From the NCBI GenBank assembly GCA_963677165.2, contig CAXXSX010000002.1:4092001-4156000 (forward strand): a DNA stretch of 64,000 nt, written 5' to 3'. Source of the DNA: JAFGXT01 sp963677165. GTDB lineage: Bacteria > Verrucomicrobiota > Lentisphaeria > Victivallales > SZUA-371. The notes under the pieces were generated by a model. The model was not told the DNA's origin, ran no database searches, and saw only the letters and a program-made list of their open reading frames with translations. Below are positions 16,527 to 25,304 of this stretch, piece after piece (the stretch's first letter is position 1; every line of letters begins with the position of its first letter). A program made the position numbers and the translations under genes.

Positions 16527-16562
16527 AAAGCTGCCTGAGTTATGCTCCGGCAGCTTTTTTTT
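16527..16562 (+). terminator. Rho-independent terminator of the ferredoxin gene
   Basis: Stem AAGCTGCC (16528-16535) with GGCAGCTT (16549-16556), 13-nt loop, followed by T7. Confidence 0.9.
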
Positions 16563-16573
16563 ATGGAGAGAAA

Positions 16574-17080
16574 ATGAAAGAACTGTCATACTGTCCTGTT
16601 TGTGGAGAAAAAACTTTTATATCCGCATCCGAAAAATCTTTTGCCTGCGATTCCTGCGGGTTTGAATATTTTCATAATGCGGCAGCGGCGGTTTCGGCGG
16701 TGATCGTTAGAGGGCGTGAATTATTGATGACGGTTCGTGGCGCGAATCCGGGGAAGGGGATGCTTGATCTTCCAGGTGGGTTCGTTGATTATTTCGAGTC
16801 CGCAGAAGAAGCGTTGAAGCGTGAGCTGCGGGAAGAGTTGGAGTTTTCTCCGGGACAACTTTCTTTTCTGGGAACCTTTCCGAATGAGTATACCTACAAA
16901 GGGATATTGTATAACACTCTTGATGTGGTTTTTGTTATCAACGTTGATGATTCGGTGAAATTTATTCTTGATAAAAATGAAATTGCCGATATCGTTTGGA
17001 TTGATATCGGCAATATTCCATATGACCGTATTGCATTCAAATCGGTCAAAAATACATTGCGGAAATTTAGTAACGGCTGA
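16574..17080 (+). CDS. Nudix hydrolase with N-terminal zinc ribbon
   Basis: 168 residues. CPVCGEKTF...CDSCGFEYF forms a zinc ribbon at residues 7-32, followed by the Nudix box GGFVDYFESAEEALKRELRE plus EL, matching GX5EX7REUXEEXGU except for the final G. This arrangement is found in NUDIX proteins of the NADH-pyrophosphatase-like group without the SQPWPFPxS signature, so the substrate is open (a nucleoside diphosphate derivative). GGAGAG lies 5 nt before ATG 16574. Its 3' end overlaps the convergent gene by 14 nt. Confidence 0.85.
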   Translation: MKELSYCPVCGEKTFISASEKSFACDSCGFEYFHNAAAAVSAVIVRGRELLMTVRGANPGKGMLDLPGGFVDYFESAEEALKRELREELEFSPGQLSFLGTFPNEYTYKGILYNTLDVVFVINVDDSVKFILDKNEIADIVWIDIGNIPYDRIAFKSVKNTLRKFSNG

Positions 17081-17666
17081 GTTCCCCGCGTTTTTCCGGA
17101 CGCAATCTGAAGTTGGTTAAAATACCGCATTCGCGTCTTGCACTGGCCCAGCTTCCATGACCCAGTTTTTTCATACCTGCAGCGAGCAGGTACTGGTAAT
17201 TTTCGCGCATATTGGTATATGACAGGTCAATACGTTTTCTGAAGAGTTCCAGAATTTCTTTCTTGACCTGAGCCTTAGTCATTGAACGACGAAGTCTGAC
17301 TTTATCGTAATCGATACCAGCCAGCTTTACCGCCTGTCCCCAACTGCGGAAACGCTTAACCGCGGCCATATACAGTGCTTTATTATTGTTCTGTACATGC
17401 TGGGAATTTATAGGCTCACCTTCTTCGTAGGCGCGTTTGATTTCTGAAATTACTGCCTGACGGGACCAGGATTTATATTTCCTTATCTTATCATAATCCA
17501 GACCACAGGCTTCGATAGCATCTTTCCAGGAGCCGAATTCGCGTTCCGCAGCGGCATAAACATCTGGATAGGTCGTTGCGTAGTAGTAGGAATTCAGAGC
17601 TTCTTTATCCTTTTTGGAAAGAATGTGATTGATTATCATTGACGGATGCCAGATCTTCTTGAACAT
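17067..17666 (-). CDS. Protein with homing-endonuclease-associated repeats
   Basis: 199 residues built of three or more copies of a roughly 50-residue unit with FGSWKDAIEACGLDYDKIRK, FRSWGQAVKLAGIDYDKVRL and GSWASARRECGI as its cores. Such W-containing helical repeats are known as homing-endonuclease-associated repeats and resemble Myb-like DNA-binding units. No nuclease domain (HNH, LAGLIDADG, GIY-YIG) is present, so this is probably a sequence-specific DNA-binding protein or a remnant of one. Start ATG 17666 has AAGGA 5 nt upstream. It overlaps the Nudix gene tail to tail. Confidence 0.75.
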   Translation of the reverse strand: MFKKIWHPSMIINHILSKKDKEALNSYYYATTYPDVYAAAEREFGSWKDAIEACGLDYDKIRKYKSWSRQAVISEIKRAYEEGEPINSQHVQNNNKALYMAAVKRFRSWGQAVKLAGIDYDKVRLRRSMTKAQVKKEILELFRKRIDLSYTNMRENYQYLLAAGMKKLGHGSWASARRECGILTNFRLRPEKRGELSRY

Positions 17667-17854
17667 TTTTCCTTGCTAATATCCTCTGTATTATTATTTT
17701 AGTATTATGAACCCTTGTTTGCTAATATATTGACGAAAATTGAGTTTTCAAGTTTTCGATAATTTTTTTAACTTAATTAAGGTAAATTTATATTGTTAAT
17801 CTGACAATTAAGCGGTAAATTATTTAAGATTAAGGAAATAATTTAAATGGAACT

Positions 17855-18484
17855 ATGAATATACGGCTCAATAAAATCAATCGTCTCCCGGTAATTTTGC
17901 CGGAGCGGACCATTTTAACTCGTTTAGGGTATAATCATCATCTGACTGGTACGTCTCCGCGGCAAAAGGAAAAAATCATGCAGGATATTCATGATGGTTT
18001 CGCCTTGTGCCAGCCCCGTGGAATTTGGGCGCGTTTAAGTATTACCGAAAATAACGGAAGCAGGATTGTTCTGGGAAACGGTACTGTTTTTCAGAGTAAG
18101 GCGCTGGCTTCCATGTTAAAGGAGTCTACAGGAATCTGGCTTGCAGCGACGACTGTCGGACCTGAAATCATGGAGGCAATCAGCGGAAAACTGGCGCAGA
18201 GCGACGGGAAAGCGGCGCTTATTTATGATGCTGTCGGAGGGGAAACTGCCGATGAAGCCATGGATTATCTTCAGGCGTATGTAAATAAAACTTTATCGAG
18301 AACAGGCGAGAAACTTACCAAAAGACGTTTTTCCGCGGGGTATTCTGATTTGGAATTAGCTGCTCAACGTGATATATTTCATATCCTTAAGCTGGAAGAC
18401 TGGGGCTTGTCCCTGACTGATAGTATGCTGATGATTCCGGAAAAGTCGGTAACCGCCATTGCCGGAATTGAGTCGGCTGTATGA
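17855..18484 (+). CDS. Methionine synthase activation domain-like protein
   Basis: 209 residues resembling the AdoMet-binding reactivation domain of MetH as a separate chain: GIWLAATTVGPEIMEAIS, IYDAVGGETADEAMDYLQAY and the C-terminal RRFSAGYSDLELAAQRDIF, which matches the RxSxGYxxLPL motif of the activation domain. It would bind S-adenosylmethionine and reactivate cob(II)alamin on the MetH encoded 34 nt downstream. Start is ATG 17855. Expected in anaerobes with a short MetH. Confidence 0.85.
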   Translation: MNIRLNKINRLPVILPERTILTRLGYNHHLTGTSPRQKEKIMQDIHDGFALCQPRGIWARLSITENNGSRIVLGNGTVFQSKALASMLKESTGIWLAATTVGPEIMEAISGKLAQSDGKAALIYDAVGGETADEAMDYLQAYVNKTLSRTGEKLTKRRFSAGYSDLELAAQRDIFHILKLEDWGLSLTDSMLMIPEKSVTAIAGIESAV

Positions 18485-18518
18485 TTATAATATTTTGAAT
18501 TGTATATACGAGGCGGAA

Positions 18519-20930
18519 ATGACGCGAAACGAATTTAAAGAACTTGTAGCCGAAAAACTGGTGATTCTGGATGGTGCTACCGGAACCGAATTGGCAAAAC
18601 GCGGTATGCCGCGCGGGGTCTGTCCTGAACTGTGGGTATTTGAGAATCCGGAAGTAATAACCGAGGTTCAGCAGGCATATTTTGCAGCCGGGTCCGATAT
18701 TGTTTATGTGCCCAGCTTCGGGGCGAATCCTTATAAACTGGAAGAATTTGGTCTTGAGGATCGGGTGTTCGAGCTGAATAAAGGATTGGCTGAAATATCC
18801 CGGCGTGCCGTCGGTAATCAGAAAAAATATATTTTCGGAGATATCGCTCCGACCGGTAATTTTATTTTCCCATTCGGAGATGTACCGTTTGAGGATGCAG
18901 TGAACGCCTATAAGAAACAGATTGAGGCATTGATTGCCGGAGGCGTTGACGGTTTTGTGATTGAGACCATGATGGATGTTCAGGAAGCCAGGGCGGCGGT
19001 GATTGCCGTGCGCGAATCCTGTGATTTGCCGGTAATGGTTTCGATGACGTTTGAAGCGGACGGACGTTCCCTGACCGGTAATGATCCCCGTTCGGCATTG
19101 ATTACTTTTCAGGCACTGGGAGTTGATGCTTTTGGTTGCAACTGTTCAACTGGTCCACGCAATATGATTGAGGTTATCAGGTCCATTAAACCCTATGCTA
19201 CTGTTCCATTGCTGGCTAAGCCTAACGCCGGAATGCCGAAGCTGATTGACGGTGAAACGGTATTCAGTATGGGTGCGGATGAATTTGCCTCGTTTGTTGA
19301 AGAATTTGTTAATGCCGGAGTGAATATTCTGGGCGGTTGCTGTGGAACAACTCCGGACCATATTTGTGAGCAGGCAAAGGTTGCGAGCAAGTTGAAGCCG
19401 AAGCCGCCGGTACGCTCCGCGATCAGCGCGGTTTCCGGGGCCAGAAGTTCGCGGCTGTTGGGACACGATCAACTTTTTACTATTGTTGGCGAACGTATCA
19501 ATCCTACCGGTAAAAAAGCTTTGCAGGCGGAGCTCCGTGAAGGTAAACTTAATGTTGTCAGGAAATTTGCATCGGAACAAATTGAACATGGAGCCGGTAT
19601 TCTGGATGTGAATATGGGGCTTTCCGGTATTGACGAATGTGATATGATGATTAAATCGGTGGCACTGCTGGCACAGTCCGCTGATCTTCCGTTATGTATC
19701 GATTCAACGCGCCCAGAAGTGATGGAACAGGCATTGAGGGTATATCCCGGACGTGCGCTGTTGAACTCTATTTCCGCGGAAAAAGAACGCATTGAAGAAA
19801 TGTTGCCGCTTGCCGCGAAATACGGGGCCATGATTATTGTGCTGCCGCTCACGGATGACGGCATACCAGAAACCACGGAAGAGCGTATCGAAGTGGTAAA
19901 ATATATTTTTGACAAAGCACAGGAACTTGGTTATCATAAGGAAGATATTACGGTTGACGGACTGATTATGACGGTTTCTTCCAATCAGTCGGCGGCGCTG
20001 GTGTCGTTGGATCTGATCGAATGGTGTACAAAAGAATTCGGGGTTAATACGGTCTGCGGACTTTCCAATGTCAGCTTCGGGATGCCGGAGCGCAAATGGG
20101 TGAATAATACTTTTCTGGGGATGGCGCTGGGACGTGGCCTGACTATGGCGATTGCCAATCCGTCGTCTGAACTTATTATGGCAACCGTTCACGCTTCTGA
20201 CGTGTTGAGCGGTCGCGACCGGAAAATGACCAAATATGTATCGAAGTATGGCGGTAGTTCGGGGGAGTCCTCGGCGGCAGCTAAGGTGAAGTCGGATCTG
20301 CCGCCGGAAGAGAAGGTATTCCAGTGTGTTTTGCAGGGCGATGAGGATCTTATTGCTGACGCGATTCATGACGCGCTTGAGAAATCAGTTGCTCCGCAAA
20401 CTTTGGTTGATAATTGTTTGATTCCGGCGATCAACAAAGTTGGCGAACTATTTGACTCCAAAAAGTATTTTTTGCCTCAGCTTATTATGTCGGCGGACGC
20501 TATGCGTAAGGGATTTGAAGTTCTTGAACCGTTGCTGCAGGATGAAACCGCTGAGGTTCAAGAAAAGACCCGTATCATTATCGCTACGGTAAAAGGCGAT
20601 ATTCACGATATCGGTAAAAATATTGTGGCGCTGATGCTTCGTAATTACGGCTATGAAGTTGTCGACCTTGGCAAGGATGTTTCCGCCGAGACGATTCTTG
20701 ACGCGGCGGTTGAAAACAACGCGGAGATCGTATGTATGTCCGCACTGATGACTACGACAATGGTTGAAATGGAAGTGGTTGTTAATCTGGCCCATGAACG
20801 CAAGCTGGATCATTTGAAATTTATGATTGGCGGCGCGGTTGTCGACCAGAATTATGCCAGCCAGATCGGCGCGAACTATTCATCGGACGCCATGGATGCA
20901 GTACGGGTGGCGGGACAATTGACCACATAA
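18519..20930 (+). CDS. metH: Cobalamin-dependent methionine synthase without activation domain
   Basis: 803 residues. The homocysteine methyltransferase domain (1-300) has the zinc ligands in FGCNCSTGP and GGCCGTTPDHI; a pterin-binding domain (about 325-590) begins TIVGERINPTGKK; then the cobalamin cap and B12-binding Rossmann domain with the DXHXXG motif in GDIHDIGKNIVALMLRNYGY. It makes methionine from homocysteine with methyl-tetrahydrofolate. The fourth (activation) domain of the E. coli enzyme is missing here and encoded upstream. ATG 18519 is chosen over 18459 because GAGGCGG precedes it; the longer frame overlaps the upstream gene. Confidence 0.95.
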   Translation: MTRNEFKELVAEKLVILDGATGTELAKRGMPRGVCPELWVFENPEVITEVQQAYFAAGSDIVYVPSFGANPYKLEEFGLEDRVFELNKGLAEISRRAVGNQKKYIFGDIAPTGNFIFPFGDVPFEDAVNAYKKQIEALIAGGVDGFVIETMMDVQEARAAVIAVRESCDLPVMVSMTFEADGRSLTGNDPRSALITFQALGVDAFGCNCSTGPRNMIEVIRSIKPYATVPLLAKPNAGMPKLIDGETVFSMGADEFASFVEEFVNAGVNILGGCCGTTPDHICEQAKVASKLKPKPPVRSAISAVSGARSSRLLGHDQLFTIVGERINPTGKKALQAELREGKLNVVRKFASEQIEHGAGILDVNMGLSGIDECDMMIKSVALLAQSADLPLCIDSTRPEVMEQALRVYPGRALLNSISAEKERIEEMLPLAAKYGAMIIVLPLTDDGIPETTEERIEVVKYIFDKAQELGYHKEDITVDGLIMTVSSNQSAALVSLDLIEWCTKEFGVNTVCGLSNVSFGMPERKWVNNTFLGMALGRGLTMAIANPSSELIMATVHASDVLSGRDRKMTKYVSKYGGSSGESSAAAKVKSDLPPEEKVFQCVLQGDEDLIADAIHDALEKSVAPQTLVDNCLIPAINKVGELFDSKKYFLPQLIMSADAMRKGFEVLEPLLQDETAEVQEKTRIIIATVKGDIHDIGKNIVALMLRNYGYEVVDLGKDVSAETILDAAVENNAEIVCMSALMTTTMVEMEVVVNLAHERKLDHLKFMIGGAVVDQNYASQIGANYSSDAMDAVRVAGQLTT

Positions 20931-20945
20931 AAAATATTTCACAAG

Positions 20946-22088
20946 ATGGACATAAGCAGTATGAAAATGATATCTACAGTTCAGGAACTGGAAGCACTGA
21001 TGGCTGATGCCGCACAGGCTTCTGCGGTTGCGCTGGACACTGAATTCGTATGGGAACGTACATTTTATCCTAAGCTGGGGCTGATACAGCTGGCAATCGA
21101 ACATGATTGCTATTTGATTGATCCGCTGGCAGTAAAGGATTTATCGGCTTTAGGAAAACTTACCGCAAATCCCGCAGTTACAAAAATTCTCCACGACGCA
21201 CAACAGGATCTGACAATACTTAAGAACGCGACGGGAGCATTGCCTTTAAACGTCTTTGATACCCGGATGGCGTTTGGATTCTGTAGTGATACTTCATGTC
21301 TGTCTTTGGCTGGATTGATTCAGGAACTGTGCGATATTGAGTTACCAAAAAGTGAAACACGTGCTGACTGGCTACGGCGTCCGATGAGTGACAGTATGCT
21401 CGAATATGCCTGCGATGATGTGAAATATCTTACTGACGCGATGAATAATATTATTTCTCGTTGTGAAAAACAGCATACCAAGTCCTGGATGCTTGAGGAA
21501 ATGAAGATTTATGATGATCCGGAGCTTTACGCTGAAATTCCGCCGGAAGAATATTTTATGCGTATAAAAGGTCACGGCAGGTTGAAACGCCCTCAACTGG
21601 CAGTGCTTCGGGAACTGGCGGCATGGCGCGAGAAGGCGGCCCGCAAGCTGGATCGTCCCCGAAATCATGTTGTACCGAATAACGCCTTGATCGATCTCAG
21701 TTACAAGTGTTGCGGAACGATGGATAAGTTATCATCGGTCAGGGATTTGTCTAAAAACGCGATTGGCCGATATGGCGACAATTTATTAAAATGCGTGAGG
21801 GCAGGGCGTGCGGTTCCGGAGGACCAGTTGCCACAGTCTACTCCGAGATCACGGAAAAACGGTTATACCGATTTAGTTAGTGACGCAATTCGGGACAAAG
21901 CGGCCGAAGTCAATATAGATCCTACGCTGATTTGTTCGAAAGGCGATTTGAATAATCTGTTGAACAATAAAAAACAGATTCGTGCGCGTGAGCACAAGTT
22001 GTTCAAAGGCTGGCGCGATGAATTCATGCAGAAAGTATGTAGCGACAATGAGAAAGTCGCTGAAAAAATGACTGCCGCAAAGGAGTGA
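20946..22088 (+). CDS. rnd: Ribonuclease D
   Basis: 380 residues with the DEDDy exonuclease motifs VALDTEFVWE (ExoI), LHDAQQDLTIL (ExoII) and YACDDVKYL (ExoIII), followed by an HRDC domain around residues 215-290 (LKRPQLAVLRELAAWREKAA). It trims 3' ends of tRNA and other stable RNA precursors. It starts 15 nt after metH and is likely in the same transcript. ATG 20946 or ATG 20961 are both possible starts; neither has a strong ribosome site. Confidence 0.92.
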   Translation: MDISSMKMISTVQELEALMADAAQASAVALDTEFVWERTFYPKLGLIQLAIEHDCYLIDPLAVKDLSALGKLTANPAVTKILHDAQQDLTILKNATGALPLNVFDTRMAFGFCSDTSCLSLAGLIQELCDIELPKSETRADWLRRPMSDSMLEYACDDVKYLTDAMNNIISRCEKQHTKSWMLEEMKIYDDPELYAEIPPEEYFMRIKGHGRLKRPQLAVLRELAAWREKAARKLDRPRNHVVPNNALIDLSYKCCGTMDKLSSVRDLSKNAIGRYGDNLLKCVRAGRAVPEDQLPQSTPRSRKNGYTDLVSDAIRDKAAEVNIDPTLICSKGDLNNLLNNKKQIRAREHKLFKGWRDEFMQKVCSDNEKVAEKMTAAKE

Positions 22089-22165
22089 ATTTCTACGGTT
22101 TTGCGTTTTGCGTTATATGTGGAAAGACATAAAGTACCAGTTTTTTTGAATAAGGGGGAAGAGAA

Positions 22166-22237
22166 ATGAAACGCATAATGAATAACTGTATTGCAGGTCA
22201 TTGTTTTGGGAGGTGTTCATGGCTCAGGAAGGAATAA
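22166..22237 (+). CDS. Possible leader peptide overlapping the AraC start
   Basis: A 23-codon ORF, MKRIMNNCIAGHCFGRCSWL plus RKE, begins 4 nt after an excellent ribosome site (GGGGGAAGAG), better than the one of the gene it overlaps. It runs through the AraC gene's own Shine-Dalgarno and start (22219) in another frame. It might couple or limit translation of the regulator. No homologue is known to me, so it may be chance. Confidence 0.35.
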   Translation: MKRIMNNCIAGHCFGRCSWLRKE

Positions 22238-23130
22238 ATGAATCCTATGTTTTTGATGTGTCCTATCGCTGTCCGCCGTTGAATAAGTCCGTGACAACTT
22301 GGTCTCCTTTTTTGCGCCTTGCCCATGATTTTCGAAATACTATGCCTCTCTGGCATTATTACAAGGAATGTCTGGGAGATCATGCGTTACATTACTTCTA
22401 TTCTGGAACCGGTAAGTACATTATTGACGGGAAAAGCTATCCCATTGCCCCGCGAACTGTTTTCCTGCGCAGGCCCGGTGAAAATTCTGAGTTCAAGATG
22501 GATGATGTTCCCGGACGCATGCTCAATATTCATTTTGATCTGGTGGAGATCGAGTCTTCCCTATGTTTATATCCCTGTCCGGATGAGGACTATAAATTAA
22601 AGGAGAAACTTCCACCTGAGTTGCCGGTATTCCAAAAAATCAGCAACAATCAAGCTTATGAACAAGCTTTTTTTGATATCCTTGCGGCTACTTGGCTGCA
22701 AGGGGAGGCGGGAGAATGCCTGAGGAAATCTCTTATGTTCCGGATTATATCATTACTGTACGCAAATCAGGAAAGAGGGAATAAGTCGGAAAAGTTGATA
22801 AGTCATCAAAATGCGATCAACAAGGCAATAAGATATATTCGATCTCATCCGGAAAAGTCGATTACAGTCGTCGAGCTGGCTCGGATTGCCGGAGTCAGTC
22901 GAGCTTTGTTTTGCCGTATCTTTCGTCATAATGTAGGCATGACTCCACATCGATATATCAATAATCATCGTATATCGCTAGCTACTACAGAACTTATTTA
23001 CAGTGATGTTCCGATTAAAGAAATTGCCCAGCGTTGCGGTTTTGCCGATGTTTATCATTTTTCTAGAATATTTAAGCAGGTAACAAACAGAACTCCGGCG
23101 CAGGTTCGTTCCAGAAGAAAATTGAGTTAA
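22219..23130 (+). CDS. AraC family transcriptional regulator
   Basis: 303 residues with an N-terminal cupin-type arm (DHALHYFYSGTGKYIIDGKS, then FLRRPGENSEFKM) and a C-terminal AraC pair of helix-turn-helices (ITVVELARIAGVSRALFCRI; IKEIAQRCGFADVYHFSRIF; ending NRTPAQVRSRRK). ATG 22219 has GGGAGGTG 4-5 nt upstream. It is convergent with a pseudopilin gene; a terminator hairpin separates the two. No hydrolase is adjacent, so its target is unknown. Confidence 0.9.
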   Translation: MAQEGINESYVFDVSYRCPPLNKSVTTWSPFLRLAHDFRNTMPLWHYYKECLGDHALHYFYSGTGKYIIDGKSYPIAPRTVFLRRPGENSEFKMDDVPGRMLNIHFDLVEIESSLCLYPCPDEDYKLKEKLPPELPVFQKISNNQAYEQAFFDILAATWLQGEAGECLRKSLMFRIISLLYANQERGNKSEKLISHQNAINKAIRYIRSHPEKSITVVELARIAGVSRALFCRIFRHNVGMTPHRYINNHRISLATTELIYSDVPIKEIAQRCGFADVYHFSRIFKQVTNRTPAQVRSRRKLS

Positions 23131-23140
23131 CTGATAAAAA

Positions 23141-23171
23141 CATTGCGGCAGGCTCATAGTCTGCCGTAATG
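23141..23171. terminator. Hairpin terminator between convergent genes
   Basis: CATTGCGGCAG / CTGCCGTAATG with one mismatch and a 9-nt loop. On the minus strand it is followed by GTTTTTATC, so it best serves the pseudopilin gene; on the plus strand there is no U-tract. Confidence 0.7.
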
Positions 23172-23187
23172 TCTAAATAAATCCAGA

Positions 23188-23889
23188 CTACTCGTTTGCA
23201 TTCCAGGTGTATTCGTAGTTCTCCGGCGGATTGTACAGATATGAGCCTGTACTGCCGTTATAGTACATTGGGGTGATGTTAACATGGCCGTCAACAAATA
23301 CAATATTGACTTTTGCATTATTCATGACGGTGCATTGGGGGGAATAGTGCCATGAAAACGGTCCATGAATCCCCCATTCTCCAACATCAATTGTTTTTGA
23401 CGGCTGCTTGATCTGACAGAGCTTTAAATTGGCGATATTCGGTCCTAAATATACGCTGTTGTATGCGTAACTGTTGTAATCGTAATCAGCTGTGAGACAA
23501 GCCTTTTTTATGGTTCCGTTGCCCATGTCGGAAGGACATACGAAAAGGTTTTCATTCTTTACGTATGGTATAAGCAGTTCTTTATACCACCACCATGAAT
23601 TTTCCGTGCTGGTTGTGTCGGTCTCAGGAAAGTAGTAGCCGGTTCCGAAATACGGCGGCATGCGACCATCATAATCACTATTGTACTGAGCCATTCCAAG
23701 TCCGATTTGTTTGAGGTTATTGGTGCAAGTACTCAGTTTTGCCTTATTGCGTGCCTGGTTCAAAGCTGGAAGAAGCATTCCGGCAAGAATTGCAATTATT
23801 GCTATAACGACTAAGAGTTCTATCAATGTGAATAATTTTAATCTTGCGCTTTTAGGCGATAAACAGAAATTTTTATTTGACTGAGCCAT
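23188..23889 (-). CDS. Prepilin-type DUF1559 pseudopilin
   Basis: 233 residues with a long basic leader and the prepilin site LKLFTLIELLVVIAIIAILA, then MLLPALNQARNKAKLSTCTN. The C-terminal element reads NNAKVNIVFVDGH, keeping DGH while the first histidine of H-X9-DG is not in its usual place. AAGGGA lies 7 nt before the start. It sits alone on the minus strand, facing an AraC regulator. Confidence 0.88.
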   Translation of the reverse strand: MAQSNKNFCLSPKSARLKLFTLIELLVVIAIIAILAGMLLPALNQARNKAKLSTCTNNLKQIGLGMAQYNSDYDGRMPPYFGTGYYFPETDTTSTENSWWWYKELLIPYVKNENLFVCPSDMGNGTIKKACLTADYDYNSYAYNSVYLGPNIANLKLCQIKQPSKTIDVGEWGIHGPFSWHYSPQCTVMNNAKVNIVFVDGHVNITPMYYNGSTGSYLYNPPENYEYTWNANE

Positions 23890-24272
23890 ATTTTTTCCCT
23901 TTTTTGGATGTGATTGTTAATTTTAGAACTTGTATAATTATATTTTAATTTGACATCAATGTCTTTAGCATAAAATCTAAATCTTTATCTAAAAATCTAA
24001 AAATTGATTTCTGTAATTACCTCAAATTTGTATTATGGGTGAAGGGCAAGATAAATTTAATTTATTCAAATATTTTGGAGTTTCTATTCTTGGTACTTTG
24101 GGAAGGGGAAATGACTTATCAGGCATAAGGGGATTGGCAGGGAGCCGATTTCGCAGGTTCGTACAGTTTTGATCCAGCCGGAACTGATTTACCACAAAAG
24201 TATCAGAATGCTGAAAGCATAAAAAAGGCCGGGATTTTTGATCCCGGCCGGCTAATCGTGGGTTCCGCCGAT
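23890..24272. other. Intergenic region, no gene
   Basis: AT-rich on the left. On the minus strand a TATAAT box (23937-23942 region) and a small palindrome GACATCAATGTC (23952-23963) probably belong to the pseudopilin promoter. On the right is the terminator of the MoxR operon. I see no RNA gene or conserved ORF. Confidence 0.5.
24221..24249 (-). terminator. Rho-independent terminator of the MoxR-VWA operon
   Basis: On the minus strand GGCCGGGAT pairs with ATCCCGGCC (9 bp, 5-nt loop) and is followed by six T. Confidence 0.9.
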
Positions 24273-25304
24273 TTATGGAATTTTCAGACAGAATGTTTTG
24301 TCCAGGAAAATCCCAAGCAGTAACAGTGCGAGAGACGCTACAATGATCTTTGGTCCGAATTCGCTGTATTCAATATATTTTGGCTGTTCAACCGAAGTTT
24401 TTTCCATTTTATTGATTTCGTCCATAACTTTTTCAAGTCCTTTTGAATCGGCCGCCTTATAGTATTTGCCATCTGAGGTCTTCGCGATATCCTTCAATAA
24501 CTTTTCATCGAATTCACCTTGTACTTCTGTAAACTGTGTTCCAAAAAAGCCACGCTGAAGCGCATAGGCCCGATTACTGCCGATGCCTACGGTGTAGATG
24601 ATGATATTGAATTCTTTTGCCAGTTTTGCGGCTTGCCTTGGGCTTACCCTGGCGTCAACATTGTTGCTGCCGTCGGTGAAGAGTACGATTACCCGGCGTT
24701 TTGAGTCGGAATTCTTAAGACGCTGTACTGCACTGGCGATTGGTCCCGCGATCCCGGTCTTGTCGCCGATGACTCCCGGTTCGAGCCGGTTCATGTTCTG
24801 GATCAGCCAGCCATGGTCAAGAGTCGGCGGACAAGCACTGTAAGGCAGGTTGGCAAAACCGACTAGTCCGATACGGTCATTGGGACGTTTATCGATGAAC
24901 TTGATGATTTCTTCTTTTGCCACGCTCAGGCGTTTTTTGACTTTGCCGGATTTGATTGCGTCGACAAGCTGTTTTTCTGTCGAGATTTTATTGGGAACAT
25001 CCATGGCTTCCATACTGCCGGAGAGGTCAAGCGCCAGCATGATGTCGATTCCCTGAGCTCTCAGAATTACTTTTTCATCGCCGTGGCGCGGGCGTGCCAG
25101 AGCCAGGATCAGCAGTGCAAGAGAGGCCGTGAAAACTGCTTTCGGGATGACTACCGCCGGACGAAAGTCGCCGGTCCCGGCTTTCTTAAACGGCTTGATT
25201 GAGGACATTTTCAGGGTTGGCAGGGGACGCCGCCAGATGTAGTATATCAGAGCCGCAAACGGGATGTACAGCAAGAACACCCAGGGATATGCAAAAGTCG
25301 TCAT
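24273..25304 (-). CDS. VWA domain membrane protein (BatA-like)
   Basis: 343 residues with two N-terminal membrane segments, a von Willebrand A domain with the MIDAS motif MLALDLSGSME (DxSxS) and VIVLFTDGSNN, and a last C-terminal membrane segment. This is the BatA arrangement of aerotolerance/MoxR operons, where VWA proteins are thought to act with the MoxR AAA+ ATPase in assembly or stress survival at the membrane. Its ATG overlaps the upstream stop by one base (TAATG). It is the last gene of the operon; no BatB, C, D or E genes follow. Confidence 0.88.
   Translation of the reverse strand: MTTFAYPWVFLLYIPFAALIYYIWRRPLPTLKMSSIKPFKKAGTGDFRPAVVIPKAVFTASLALLILALARPRHGDEKVILRAQGIDIMLALDLSGSMEAMDVPNKISTEKQLVDAIKSGKVKKRLSVAKEEIIKFIDKRPNDRIGLVGFANLPYSACPPTLDHGWLIQNMNRLEPGVIGDKTGIAGPIASAVQRLKNSDSKRRVIVLFTDGSNNVDARVSPRQAAKLAKEFNIIIYTVGIGSNRAYALQRGFFGTQFTEVQGEFDEKLLKDIAKTSDGKYYKAADSKGLEKVMDEINKMEKTSVEQPKYIEYSEFGPKIIVASLALLLLGIFLDKTFCLKIP

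Noticed and set aside
19704..20369. 221-residue open frame antisense to metH
   Set aside because: metH is certain here; the antisense peptide is His/Arg/Asn-rich as expected of a shadow.
24120..24220. Possible tRNA-like segment with TTCG
   Set aside because: No acceptor or anticodon stem pairing could be drawn.
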